Shown: piece by piece, positions 30,285 through 40,544 of the stretch
How positions within the stretch are numbered: position 1 is the stretch's first letter
Layout: every line of letters starts with the position of its first letter
DNA from: Yponomeuta sedellus
Lineage: Eukaryota; Arthropoda; Insecta; Lepidoptera; Yponomeutidae
Assembly (NCBI GenBank): GCA_934045075.1
Contig: OW203750.1
Location: forward strand, 7,535,910 to 7,599,909
Direction: 5' to 3'
Length of the DNA: 64,000 nucleotides
The notes under the pieces: generated by a model
Told to the model about the DNA's origin: nothing
Databases searched by the model: none
Seen by the model: only the letters and a program-made list of their open reading frames with translations
Program-made: the position numbers and the translations under genes

Positions 30285-30705
30285 ACGAGCGCTATTTTAC
30301 TACAGTCTATTTATTCTTACTTGTCCAATTTAGTAAAAAAGATTCTACCCTTAAACTGTGACTTTTTAGTCCAAAACTGCCATATTTCCATAAATTACCT
30401 GGAACACTCTTTTAGATAACACGCTGCCAATTTCATAAACATATTCATATTCAAGACATTTACAGAATACTATTTACATACAAAAAAACCTTCACTGGAA
30501 CCTGTACAGGTTTATCTGTGAGGTGAGTTACTCGATTTTTAACTTAAGAAGTGTTGTTTTAGGGCATGTCGGCACTTATTTGTTAGTTCACATGATAGTT
30601 CATGAATTTGCGAGAAAATGTCTAGTTTAGGCATCTAATCTCAATTTTAAGGTTAGAATCTTGTTTACTAAATTGGACAAGTAAGAATAAATAGACTGTA
30701 TATAC
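30285..30705. mobile_element. MITE (family K), ~400 bp
   Basis: 'agtctatttattcttacttg' + 'tccaatttagtaaa' near 30305 is mirrored at ~30662-30700. The interior ('aaaagattctacccttaaac', 'tttttagtccaaaactgcc') matches 43195-43290. A bare end also occurs at 31471-31500. Confidence 0.6.
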
Positions 30706-31109
30706 AATTTTACGTATTTCTAATTAACAGTGTTTTTAAAATTGATTTTCAACAAAGTAAGTAAAATATTTTATATGTTCCGATTGTCGCATGTTCATTG
30801 TTTTAGTTTGTCACATTAGTTGTCATGAATGTCACATTTGACTTCTGTATCCGCCTTTGATCTGGCTAGCGTATAGCGCTCTGATTTAATACTTTTTACT
30901 GACCAAAATTAAAATAAATTCATTGATATTTCTTTCTTTTCAATTAACTTTGTTCAGTAACGAACAAAACCCAGGGTAGGCGCTTTTTCCGGCGCCTAAG
31001 CTTAATGCAAGAAGCATTCGCTTGTGGTGTGACGTGACGTAGAATTTCACGGCTGGAGTAGCTTAAAAAACGTAATCAACATCACTCAATTCACTGGATA
31101 CTTACATAA
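30706..31109. other. unassigned AT-rich sequence
   Basis: No gene or repeat recognised. Confidence 0.2.
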
Positions 31110-31290
31110 ACGACCTCTGTGGCGCGGCGGTAGCGCGTGTGCCTACCATACGAGAGGAGCCGGTTTCGAACCCCGGTTGGGGACAAAAAAAACCCCTTAT
31201 ATGTTTGTGATGTTGTTCTTTCTGGTTCCCACGACACAGGGTATCCAAGTGTGGGGCCAAAAGCAATGTATGTGTATTTAAGTAAATGTT
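31110..31290 (+). mobile_element. SINE-D copy (tRNA-derived)
   Basis: tRNA-like head: 'tggcgcggcggtagcgcgtg' (A-box side) and 'ggtttcgaaccccggttgg' (B-box side). The body has 'ttcccacgacacagggtatc' and 'tggggccaaaagcaatgtat'. The acceptor-stem pairing does not close, so it is not a tRNA gene. Relatives at 40545-40760 and 53925-53975. Confidence 0.6.
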
Positions 31291-31536
31291 ATGTTAGTTA
31301 TATATAATACAACCCCGGGCAGTCGCCGGTAAACGCGAAATCTAGAAAATGTGTGTCAGTGGTGCGGTTCAGTGAAATTGATGACCCTGCAAAAGAAAAT
31401 CGAGGTTGGGTCAAGCCAGCGCAAGTTACACACGCAGAGGTAATTTGACCTCAAAATGTGCCTGCGCACAGTCTATTTATCCTTGTCCAATTTAGGAAAC
31501 AAGTTTTACCCCCTTTTCCCGTGGTACACCTGTGTA
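31291..31536. other. unassigned sequence with family K end
   Basis: 31471-31500 carries a bare end of MITE family K. Nothing else recognised. Confidence 0.25.
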
Positions 31537-31793
31537 GTCCACCCGGGTAGACCACGGGGTTATTTTTTTGCCCGAGGTTCACCTTGGTGGACAAGTTATA
31601 GACTAGTAGATGGGTGGCCCACGGGAATATTGGGACAAATGCTTTTTCACTATGATAATATTTTCATATCATATAATAATATTATATACAATTATCAAGT
31701 GGACTACGGGCAATACATTATTTTTGAATTATTTAAATCATGTTATAGGTGGCCCACGGGAAAAAAATTACCCCGTGGTCCACCCGGGTGGAC
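31537..31793. mobile_element. MITE (family L), 257 bp, ~40-bp inverted ends
   Basis: Left GTCCACCCGGGTAGACCACG, right CGTGGTCCACCCGGGTGGAC. The arms pair with a few mismatches through an A/T run. 'ggtggcccacgggaa' occurs twice inside. Non-coding. Confidence 0.7.
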
Positions 31794-31933
31794 TTCATTA
31801 TAAATACAAAAACTATCAAAAACTATTTCTTTACATAACTAATCAAATAAAAATAATCGTTGGGTCTCTCCATTTAAGTTTAAAAAACCTGTATTAGGAG
31901 AGGCCCGCTCAAACATACGACTTATTAGGATTT

Positions 31934-31976
31934 TGAGTGTGTGTGTGCGTGTGTGTGTGTGCGTGTGTGTGTGTTA
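31934..31976. repeat. (GT)n microsatellite
   Basis: About 20 TG units with two C interruptions. Confidence 0.85.
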
Positions 31977-32379
31977 ATTTAAATAAGTGAGTTTTAAATA
32001 ACTGAATTTTACACTTTTACACAGTACACTAGATATGATCACTCCTGTTAACATTATTGAAATACCAACCGTCTGTATTTTATTTGAAATCGACTCTAAT
32101 GTTGTACAGTACTGCACATCATAAAAGTCCCTTCGGTAATCTACGTTCACGCTGACTAGGAAGAAGTGTAACGAAAGTACCTGAAGCTCTAAGTACATTT
32201 AACATGATCTTTAACCGATACGGTTAAGGTGCAGAATTGATTGCCGCCGTATCGCTACCTATTTCGCTCACGCTAATATTGCCAAACTAATAGTCACCTG
32301 CATCGATGACGTTGAATCAACCAATAGAAACAAAGGCGCGCGGCCTGCCTAAAATGAATCTGATTGGTCGATCAACTTG
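31977..32379. other. gene-free stretch
   Basis: No gene or repeat recognised. Confidence 0.2.
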
Positions 32380-32450
32380 CCGCACATCCAAAATTTGGTC
32401 ATCTGCGCAGGTACATCCGCGAGACTTATTTCTTGTGTAGCACTGTAATA
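32380..32450 (+). repeat. Family G fragment
   Basis: Reverse complement of 16345-16412. Confidence 0.45.
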
Positions 32451-32688
32451 GGCTTTGTTGCACACAATATACCTAACATATTTTTTTTGTATCGGTCACC
32501 GTTCAATGCGAAACCAGCTGAAGACGATGGAAAAGTTACGATGAGATGCACCCACCGCCGCATCAGATGCAAATTGTCGGTCTATGCACGCACTGCCGTC
32601 ATGAATGTTTCATAGGCATATCAGTTAGGGTGTTAGCGTGGCCTTAGGCGTTGACTTAAATTGCTTTACTTGCGTAAGTATCTGACTT

Positions 32689-32946
32689 CTAGGGCGAGAT
32701 AAATAGTCGCTTCTAAGAACGAGTCTTAGCGAAAGCACTTACTTAAGAATCGATTTGTCTATCATAGACAGTACTTTAGCACTCTTTTAGTCGCGAAACC
32801 CGGACTAATTCTTAGCATTGGCCTAAGAACATGCTTAGCTAAGCAAACGTCTACTTTGATACTTAGCTAAGTTAGCCTGAAGTAATGCTTAGGGAAGCTT
32901 GAGCACGGACTTGGGCTAAGCAACGACTATTTATCTCGCCCCTAAA
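32689..32946. mobile_element. MITE, ~255 bp
   Basis: 'agggcgagataaatagtcg' at 32691 is mirrored by 'cgactatttatctcgcccct' at 32923-32942. The interior is rich in 'cttagctaag'-type motifs. No frame. Confidence 0.65.
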
Positions 32947-32992
32947 GTCTTGTACCTGGAGAGGTTGGGCAGAGATTAGGTTAGGTTAGAGT

Positions 32993-33400
32993 AGTAGATT
33001 GTAAACCGAGGATCGAAAGAATCCATTCCCGAGGTATTGGATAGTCCGAGTAGGAATTGATTCCTTTACCCGTTTAAAAACCTATTTAGAGGCTAAAATT
33101 TCACCCATGCCGGGATTCGAACCCGCAACCTCTGGCTATCCGTACCAGCGCTCTACCAATTGAGCCAATGGGCGACTCACGGCATCAGTGAAATTTCGAA
33201 CCTCTTTACAATATTCTCTGTATTACGTACAGGCAGCGACATCTGACTTAAGCAAATTGCATTACTTACAGCCCCGACTACCTGCTTTGCAGTTAGGTTT
33301 AACATCGGAACGATATCACTGTACCCACATGATTACACTATTTTTATTTTTAATGCACTAACCCGTGTTAAGCACTCTACTTTTCATTTCGAATATAAGG
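32993..33400. mobile_element. Family I repeat interrupted by SINE-A
   Basis: Flanks 32993-33070 and 33362-33400 match the unbroken copy at 7935-8075. SINE-A (33071-33361, minus) is full length: tRNA-like region 33105-33170, terminal block 'atgcactaacccgt'. ACCCGT stands at both junctions, either a short target duplication or shared sequence, because SINE-A's own end also contains it. Confidence 0.65.
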
Positions 33401-33489
33401 AACATAAAACTAGTTGTTCATCTGAACTATTTATTGATAATATCACACGGCCCCAGCATTCTTTTTATAAGTTTTTTTTCATAAAACTC

Positions 33490-33620
33490 TTCACAGCCGA
33501 CAGTAGTTCTATTTTTAAAGTTCATTCCGGCCCTTAGGTAGGGAGTTATTTGAATGAATTTTTCGATCTCTATGGAGGGTAACAGCATTTTGCACCCAAT
33601 AACACTACTTTCCGAGTATC
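33490..33620 (-). repeat. Family J repeat
   Basis: 'gttcattccggcccttaggt' and 'cacccaataacactactttc'. It runs into a 'cataaaactcttcacagcc' block on its left, which matches the sequence just before the short ORF at 35911 in reverse. Confidence 0.5.
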
Positions 33621-33621
33621 T

Positions 33622-33840
33622 TATTCAGGCTTTATTAGTCCACTGCTGGACATAGCCCTCCCCTAATGGGCGCAAGGTTGTGCCATCATTGAGGGGTAAT
33701 GCCCATAATCCCCACGCTGGGCATGCGGGTTGGGGATCGCAGTTTGGTGGAATTTACTGCAGGGGGCGCTGCTGCCCACCCCCCGGTTTGTGTCCCTTAG
33801 TCGCCTTTTACGACACGCGGGAAGAATTTGGGTTGATGCT
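33622..33840 (+). repeat. Family H repeat
   Basis: Full copy: 'ggctttattagtccactgct' to 'cttttacgacacgcgggaag'. Confidence 0.6.
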
Positions 33841-33845
33841 ATTCT

Positions 33846-33908
33846 CTAGGCCGACACCACACAGCCCTAGGCCGACACCACACAGCCCTAGGCCGACACC
33901 ACACAGCC
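33846..33908 (+). repeat. 21-bp minisatellite, 3 copies
   Basis: 'ctaggccgacaccacacagcc' repeats at 33846, 33867 and 33888. A single reversed unit sits next to the family H copy at 47395-47420, so the unit belongs to that repeat's flank and was amplified here. Confidence 0.85.
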
Positions 33909-33960
33909 GAGTATAAGAAATGAAAAAATATTTATTGCACAATAAGTTATTATTTGTTAT

Positions 33961-34022
33961 TCCACCATACTTACAATCTTCCGCCAACCCAGACTTGGCC
34001 CCCGTTGTGGAGTATTGCCTGG
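33961..34022 (+). mobile_element. 5S-SINE body scrap
   Basis: 'cttacaatcttccgccaacc' and 'acttggcccccgttgtggag' only. Confidence 0.45.
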
Positions 34023-34066
34023 TTTTTCTCGATTACCCTTTAGTTTTGGACTTGGTTTACTAGTTT

Positions 34067-34310
34067 GCGCTCTACCAATTGAGCTCAATTGGTAGAGCGC
34101 TGGCACCGATAGCCAGAGGTTGCGGGTTCGAATCCCGGCATGGGTGAAATTTTTAGCCTCTAAATAGGTTTTTAAACATAGAAAATATAAAGAGGTTCGA
34201 AATTTCACTAATGCCGGTGAGTCGCCCATTACTACCTCACTTGGAAAGAGCGCCGCGGGTTCGAATCCCGGCATGGGTGGAATTTTTAGCCTCTAAATAG
34301 GTTTTTAAAC
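34067..34310 (+). mobile_element. SINE-A fragments with a 34-bp palindrome
   Basis: A perfect palindrome (34067-34100), GCGCTCTACCAATTGAG with its mirror, is the A-box stretch joined to its own reverse. A plus-strand tRNA-like part to 'tagcctctaaatagg' (34175) and a second fragment (34190-34310) follow. Confidence 0.65.
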
Positions 34311-34837
34311 AGTGCCTCAGTTTACCCCAACACCGACCTGCCTCAACGCGCAACACTTGCACTGAATATCCATACTGATCTTGTTTACTCCATTGAAGCA
34401 CGGCCCGTCTGATATATCACCTACTTGCAATGCAGTCACGCTCTGGTTGCCATGACAACCAAGTTTATATAGCAACTTTTTTCTCCCGGGTAATTGATGG
34501 CTTTTCCTTTTATGCGCCCGCGCCGAGCAGGGAGACGTAGAAAGCCCGCTGTTGCCGGCAAAATGGCGGCTGTTTTCCGCACTCGCCCACTGCGAGACAT
34601 AGATAAGATAAAATAATGCTTAATAAACAATGATGATTCATTCATACAGAAAACACACATCTTAACAACGTTAACAACTATGAACCAACAGTCTAGAATC
34701 TAGGATCAACAATCGAGGACTTTTATCAACTTCTGCCGAAAACGGCCGTTTTTAACGGAACTCCATTAAGTCCCTAGGGTATTTAAGGCTGTACCTATGT
34801 TCTAAAAATAGTTAAAATAGTTACATATTTTAAAAAA
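34311..34837. other. unassigned sequence
   Basis: No gene or repeat recognised. Confidence 0.2.
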
Positions 34838-34978
34838 CCTGTTTAGAGGCTAAAAATTCCACCCATGCCGGTTGTAAATAGGTTCGAAATTTCACTGACG
34901 CCGGTGAGCCTCTAAATAGGTTTTTAAACATTGTCCTTAGCACGGGTTAGTGCATTAAAAATAAAAATAGTATATATA
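34838..34978. mobile_element. SINE-A scraps
   Basis: A minus-strand 3' end ('gaggctaaaaattccaccca') is fused to plus-strand pieces ('gaaatttcactgacgccggt', 'gcctctaaataggttttta', 'ccttagcacgggttagtgca'). Confidence 0.5.
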
Positions 34979-35592
34979 CCCTATTTATTGAAGCATGAGA
35001 CAAAAGGTAAACACAGAAATAGTTATTCTCAAACTTTTACCGGAAGAAACAGCACGCTTGCGTCATCAAGTTGGGAAAATGCAAATGGCGGTTATAACCC
35101 GAACGAAAATAAAATAGCATCTTTCAAATTAGAACGTTTGCATTACATTACGTCTTTAATGAGCAGTGTTATGATGATACGTTCAAAATTTGTGAAGCGC
35201 TGACTTTTTGGGTTATTTATAGTGCCACAATTCTATTAAAAAGTTATGTTCTAAAATAAAATTTATATAAAATGCATTATTTACCAAAAAACAAACAAAC
35301 AAACAAACAAACAAACAAACAAACAAACAAACAAACAAACAAACAAACAAACAAACAAACAAACAAACAAACAAACAAACAAACAAACAAACAAACAAAC
35401 AAACAAACAAACAAACAAACAAACAAACAAACAAACAAACAAACAAACAAACAAACAAACAAACAAACAAACAAACAAACAAACAAACAAACAAACAAAC
35501 AAACAAACAAACAAACAAACAACAAACTTGGCACAATAAATTACCCTTCCTATTGTTTGTTTACCTTTTGTCTCAAGCTTCAATAAATAGGG
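34979..35592. mobile_element. MITE, 614 bp, with internal (AAAC)n
   Basis: 35-bp inverted ends with one mismatch: CCCTATTTATTGAAGC at left and GCTTCAATAAATAGGG at right. TATA lies outside both ends, which fits a TA or TATA target duplication of Tc1/mariner-like elements. No transposase. Confidence 0.75.
35288..35523. repeat. (AAAC)n microsatellite, ~59 units
   Basis: A long, uninterrupted tetranucleotide run inside the 614-bp MITE. Open frames over it are artefacts. Confidence 0.95.
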
Positions 35593-35714
35593 TATAGTTA
35601 CATATATTAAGATTTCTCATGTTTACTTCTTCCATTCCATTGGTATTCATCGCTAGTCAGCATCTCCCGCGAAGAAGATCCAATCGCCCGAGGAGATTAT
35701 ATAAGATAATATTT

Positions 35715-36042
35715 TTCATTTCTTATACTCGGAAAGTAACTAGTGTTGTTTTGATCTGATTATTGGGTGAAAAATGCTGCTTCCCTACATAGGGAGGGGA
35801 AAACTCTTACAAATTACTTCCCGCCTAAGGGCCGGAATGAACTTAAAAAATAGAACTACTGTCAGTTGTGAAGAGTTTTATGTCATAAATAGGCTTTTAA
35901 AAAAAAATTAAATGAGTTCCGATGATTCTGAAAATGAAAATGAAATGGACATTGACTGGACTCCACCAGATTTAAGATCGGAAGCTACGAGTAAATTAGC
36001 GATGGAAAACCTGCTTCCAGCGAAATCAAAAGAAAAACAATA
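35715..36042 (+). pseudogene. possible Crypton-like element 5' end with N-terminal frame
   Basis: 35715-35860 is family J in the plus sense. After 'gaagagttttatgtcataaa' an ATG at 35911 opens 43 codons (35911-36042): MSSDDSENENEMDIDWTPPD, then LRSEATSKLAMENLLPAKSK and EKQ, stop. The '...NLLPAKSKEK' text recalls the N-terminus of tyrosine-recombinase proteins of insect Cryptons. That resemblance is from memory and the stop removes the rest. Upstream, family J would be the element's 5' end. Confidence 0.4.
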
Positions 36043-36159
36043 ACATTTTCGTTCAATAATTGTCCTAACATGAGCAATATAACTTTTAATATTAATTAAA
36101 TTTATTATGTAAAAGGCCCTTTTTTGCATTTTTTTAAGAAAAGCACCATATAGGTATAT

Positions 36160-36385
36160 CGTCGTCAGGCTATACTAGTCCATTGCTGGACATAGCCGTC
36201 CCCTAAAGAGCGCCACGTTGTGCCATCATAGGGGGTAATGCCCATAATCCCCACGCTGGGCATGCGGGTTGGGGATCGCAGTTCGGTGGAATTGTACTGC
36301 AGGGGGCGCTGCTGCCCACCCCCCGGTTTGTGTCCCTTAGTCGCCTTTTATGACACCCGCGGGAAGAATTGGGTTGAATGTATAT
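36160..36385 (+). repeat. Family H repeat
   Basis: Full copy with 'ggggtaatgcccataatccc' and 'gcagggggcgctgctgccca'. Confidence 0.6.
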
Positions 36386-36594
36386 AGGTACCTAGATGCC
36401 TCGGCCGAAATGGCAATTGCCCGTTGTCTCATATCATAGTCCGCGCCTGCGGCTCGGCCTTCAAACTAAGTATACTCGGCCTACAATTGCCTATTTCGCT
36501 GCCTTTGCAATAATGTACTATTCCTTGACGAGATTGAGGGTTAAGAAAGTATTTATTCAAATCGTAATAACAATTTTTAACTAACAAAATTTTG

Positions 36595-36790
36595 TATAGT
36601 ATTTTCTAAGGTTAACACGAGCACTAGACATAATTAAAACTGTTTTTATACGGATTTATGCTCGTTTATTACATTTTTACAATTTTCCGACGTTTTTGTC
36701 ATCCGGGACCACGGCACCTGAAAAAGTGCCGAAACGTAAAAATGTAATAAACGAGCATAAATCCGTATAAAAACAGTTTTAATTGTGGTC
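36595..36790. mobile_element. Penelope-like terminal segments, inverted pair
   Basis: As at 3838-4036: 'ttttctaaggttaacacgag' outer end, left arm to 'ccgacgttttt', mirrored arm 'gccgaaacgtaaaaatg' to 'cagttttaatt'. Confidence 0.6.
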
Positions 36791-37094
36791 TTTTGTTTCA
36801 TCTTTTATATTTTCTTTTAATGGGATGACGCAAAGACAGAGAAGAGATCGCCCTGCCTTAATGAGCATATTATTACGACCGACCTTCATAGAGCCGATCT
36901 TCTTCGATTCCTATCCGCCGTGCACCACGGTTGGCTGCAGTTACGTGGCCGCAGCGTAAGATGAGAACTTTATGCAACCACTGTAATAGTCCGCGCGTGC
37001 GCTGTTTTTGCCGCTTTTCACCTACTTTGTACTGCGTAGCGCTGCTTATTTACAAACAAGTGTGGGGCAGTGAAAATAAATTAAATCGCCATAG
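36791..37094. other. unassigned sequence
   Basis: No gene or repeat recognised. Confidence 0.2.
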
Positions 37095-37505
37095 CCAGTA
37101 GGCAACGTTGCGAATCTGTGGGGAATTCCCCAAATTGTGGGGATTCTCAGAGTGATTTGTGGGGAGAACGCTTATGTGGGGAAAATTTGGGGAACTTAGA
37201 CTTACCTACGTTAGAACTGAACTGCGAATACCTTCATTACTAAATAAGAAGTCGTGTTATTACTAAATTAATTTTATTTTTTACTTCAAGTCAGGAAGAT
37301 TTTAGAGTTTATTATATGGCAACATTCATGTACATCCAACTTTATCGCTTATTGGGAAAGTTGCGGTTGTTTGGAATTTGAATTTGAAAGAAAAAATTTG
37401 AAAAAAGAGAATCTTAATCGTCTACATAATTACAACGTAGTAGCGTTGGTGGCCTCCTGGTTATATACTCTTTGGTGGCCTCCAGAGGGAGCTTAAAATT
37501 TGATC
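37095..37505 (+). mobile_element. Family E repeat (uninterrupted copy)
   Basis: Reference copy for the split one at 5930-6560: 'tggggaattccccaaattgt', 'cttcaagtcaggaagatttt', 'acatccaactttatcgctta' and 'ggtggcctccagagggagct'. Confidence 0.55.
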
Positions 37506-37914
37506 CGTCGAATTGTACTGAAACAACAATAAATTCGTAAATACAGGAGTAAAGTGAGGAGTAAAAGAAAAAAGCCGTTGGCGACAGACCTTTTTTATTG
37601 TTTATTTTACTTTTTATACATACCTATTGTCTTTTTTACTTATGTCAGTTTCAAATTTAGTTTAACTAGTATTAATTGTCTTGTGAAAATATTATGATCG
37701 AAATCGTATAAACACGGAATTATAAATAGAAATATATTTTATTTAAAACAGAATAATAGGGCACCATACGGTGCTTAACAGAAGCTATTAAACCTTTTAA
37801 GACTTTGTAGTCAACAAGGAACCCGTATGTCCGTCGGCGGTTTAGCATAGAGACGATTAGTCCCTGAAAGCTGAAATTTGGCATACATATACATAAAGTA
37901 TTAAGCGCACCGAC
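37506..37914. other. unassigned AT-rich sequence
   Basis: No gene or repeat recognised. Confidence 0.2.
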
Positions 37915-38320
37915 AAAACAGTTACTTTATACTTTATTGCACACGAAACATTAAATAGGACATTACATAAGAAATAACATGTACAAAGGCGAGCTTATCT
38001 CTGTAAGAGATTTCTTCCAGCAAACCTTGGAAAGTCGAAGCAGCAGTAAAAAACGGGTCTGTATACGTGTACAAAATAAATTACATAGACTACAAAAACC
38101 CTTAGCAATAACCTACGCAGAAATAATACACTACATAAACTAAATACCTGTAAATATAAATAAATAAAATACATAGAAAATAATAAATAAATATATAGCT
38201 CAAAGTTATGATAAAGATAAATAGTGCTCTTTCAACTGCTTCTTAAATGTACCAAATGTGGGACTAGCGCATATTTTCTGTGGCAGTGCATTCCACAGCC
38301 TAACCGATTGGACCGTGTAA
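37915..38320 (-). pseudogene. CR1-like LINE, C-terminal end and 3' UTR
   Basis: The minus strand reads RLWNALPQKICASPTFGTFK and KQLKEH near 38310-38225. 'RLWNALP' with 'FK..LK' is the C-terminal signature of CR1-type LINE proteins. The 3' UTR follows down to 'actttattgcacacgaaaca'. The 5' part is absent. Confidence 0.65.
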
Positions 38321-38384
38321 AATTATTTTATGGAAGTGGGTTTTCTCTCGCCTACCATAGTGTGGGATAGTAATGTGGACTGAA

Positions 38385-38725
38385 AGAGGATGTAGTGACT
38401 AGAATTGAGAAAAGAATGTTGCGTTGGTTTGGCCATGTGGAGAGGATGAAGGAAGAAAGATTGACGAAACAAATAGGTATATATTGCGAAGTGAGGGGAA
38501 GGGCTGGTAAGGGACGTCCCAGACGGACTTACATCGACCAAATAGGGGATGTATTAGCAAAGGGAAAGATAAAAAGTACCCGGAACCGGCGTGCGTGCAT
38601 GCAACGACTTATGAACGTTGATGAAGCGAAGGTGATCTGTCAGGATCGTGGCAAGTGGCAGTCCCTGGTCTCTGCCTACCCCTCTGGGATACAGGCGTGA
38701 GGTTATGTATGTATGTATGCATACT
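38385..38725 (+). pseudogene. LINE-T C-terminus with (TATG)n tail
   Basis: Open for ~101 codons: TRIEKRMLRWFGHVERMKEE, ...GRAGKGRPRRTYIDQIGDVL..., ...VDEAKVICQDRGKWQSLVSA..., stop, then GTTATGTATGTATG. 'RWFGHVERM' and 'GRPRRTY' are LINE C-terminal landmarks. The catalytic domain is missing. Confidence 0.7.
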
Positions 38726-38734
38726 GTGGGATTC

Positions 38735-38980
38735 GACATCGATATCAACCTTTTGTATTACCCCACTGCTGCGGCACGGGTCTTTTTATGCATCGCAGGA
38801 AGGTCAGGCCATACTCCACCACGTAGGCCGAGTCAGGGTTGGTGGAGGATTGTAAGACAGTGGCGGGTCTTACTGTCGGAAGTTGTCAAGCCGATAAGGC
38901 CTCTGACATGGCTTAACGACTGCCATTACATGACAGCCGGCACCAACTGCTTAGTGTGCCTTGCGAAGCACGGAGTGTGG
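38735..38980 (-). mobile_element. 5S-SINE copy, head missing
   Basis: Tail at 38745 ('attaccccactgctgcggca') through the body to 'gtgccttgcgaagcacggag'. It stops before the 5S-like head. Confidence 0.6.
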
Positions 38981-39199
38981 GATTGGTTGTTTTAAAATTT
39001 TAATATTAAATATGGCTAGAGGAATACCATTTTGCGATGGTATTCCTGGTATTCCATATGCGAAATACCAAGCTTTAAGATACAATTCGTTGTTAATATA
39101 AGGCGTAACTCCCTACTCTAACAAAGAAGTCAGATGGAAAAAAACTAGAGTACTCAGTTTAGTATCGCAAATGTTAACCTACTGTTCTCTTGTCCACAG

Positions 39200-40440
39200 C
39201 CCTGGCCCTCTGCGACTGGTCCAACCTGCAGCTGCGCAGACGCAACATCGCGCGCCGTCACTGCGGCCCCAAACAGCACACCAACAACTATGCCCAGATC
39301 GGCAACGTCGCCACCTTCGAGACTGTCGAACTCATGAACACTCTTCGACAAGTCGCTAACTCCACCGAAGGCGCCATCAAGCTGAAACCCTACCTTATGT
39401 CGGCGGCCATGAACATGTTCACCCACTACATGTGCAATGTCAGATTCGACGCCGAAAACGACACGGAATTCCGCACCATAGTCGACCACTTCGACGAGAT
39501 CTTCTGGGAAATCAACCAGGGGTACGCCGTGGACTTCTTGCCGTGGCTCGCGCCCTTCTACAAGAAACACATGGACAAACTCTCGAGCTGGTCTCAGGAC
39601 ATCCGCTCCTTTATCCTGTCGAAGATCGTGGAGCAGAGGGAGACAGATCTGGACATGGACAAACCTGAAACCGACTTCCTAGATGGTCTGCTCAAGGTTC
39701 TACACGACGACCCCACCGTCGACAGGAACACAATTATCTTCATGCTGGAAGACTTCTTGGGCGGTCATTCTTCCGTAGGCAACCTCGTCATGCTGTGCCT
39801 GGCCGCCGTTGTCAAAAACCCTGAGATCGGAAGGAGGATCCGCTCGGAGATCGACGCCGTGACCAAAGGCAAGAGGCCCGTGAACCTGACTGACCGAAGC
39901 AACCTACCCTACACCGAAGCTTCCATCCTGGAATGCCTCAGGTACGCGTCCTCGCCAATCGTGCCGCACGTTGCTACGGAGAACGCCATCGTCTCGGGCT
40001 TCGGAATCGAGAAGGGCACGGTCGTCTTCATAAACAACTACGAGCTGAACACGTCGGAGAAGTACTGGACCGAGCCGGAGAAGTTCGACCCCTCAAGGTT
40101 TCTGGAGAAGAGCACCATTCGCATGAGACGCAACTCGCAGTGCGATTCCGGGATGGAATCCGACAGCGAGCGAACGGGCCCTATTGACAAGGCCACCGAG
40201 GTCGAGAAGGAGTCTGTTTCAGTGAAGAAGAACATTCCACACTTCCTGCCTTTCAGCATTGGCAAGCGGACGTGCATCGGACAGACGCTGGTCACCACTA
40301 TGAGCTTCGTTATGTTCGCAAACATTTTGCAGGAGTTTGAAGTAGGAGCTGAATGTCTCGAGGATCTGAAGCAGAAGACGGCGTGCGTGGCTCTTCCTAA
40401 AGACACGTTTGGGTTGTACCTGGTACCGAGAAAACGCTGA
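39200..40440 (+). CDS. spo: spook / CYP307A1 cytochrome P450, exon 2 (with stop)
   Basis: Codes Ser127 (with one base from exon 1) to Arg539 and TGA at 40438-40440. Together the exons make 539 residues, a normal P450 length. Seen: C-helix-region LALCDWSNLQ (128-137); I-helix LGGHSSVGN (313-321), which lacks the acidic-Thr pair most P450s have, a trait I associate with the CYP307 family; K-helix E371-C-L-R374; PERF-type FDPSRF (422-427); a polar loop of ~50 residues (433-473); and the haem loop FSIGKRTCIG (478-487) with Cys485 as the haem ligand. No frameshift or stop. GC-rich third positions contrast with the AT-rich surroundings. Function (ecdysteroid synthesis) is inferred from the family. 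Confidence 0.93.
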
Positions 40441-40544
40441 GCTCAAACGTTGGTGGTAGTTTACTCTGTAGTTAGTAGTCTCAATGGCTTGCCTTGTTCT
40501 CTTTGGGTCAGCTGACTTTCTACCTGCCTACTGACTGCTTCGTC

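Larger units (their letters stand above)
21052..39199 (+). other. spo: spook intron 1, 18,148 bp, repeat-filled
   Basis: Donor GTGAGT (21052) and acceptor TTGTCCACAG (ending 39199) give a phase-1 intron. Joining T to CC makes Ser127 and keeps one open frame across the junction (...AGDRNN-S-LALCDWS...). The insert holds copies of nearly every repeat family in this window, and no other supported gene lies inside it. The size comes from repeat accumulation. Confidence 0.85.

Noticed and set aside
35213..35586. Leu/Val/Cys-Phe and Lys/Gln-Thr-Asn repeat proteins over the AAAC tract
   Set aside because: Microsatellite artefact inside a MITE.
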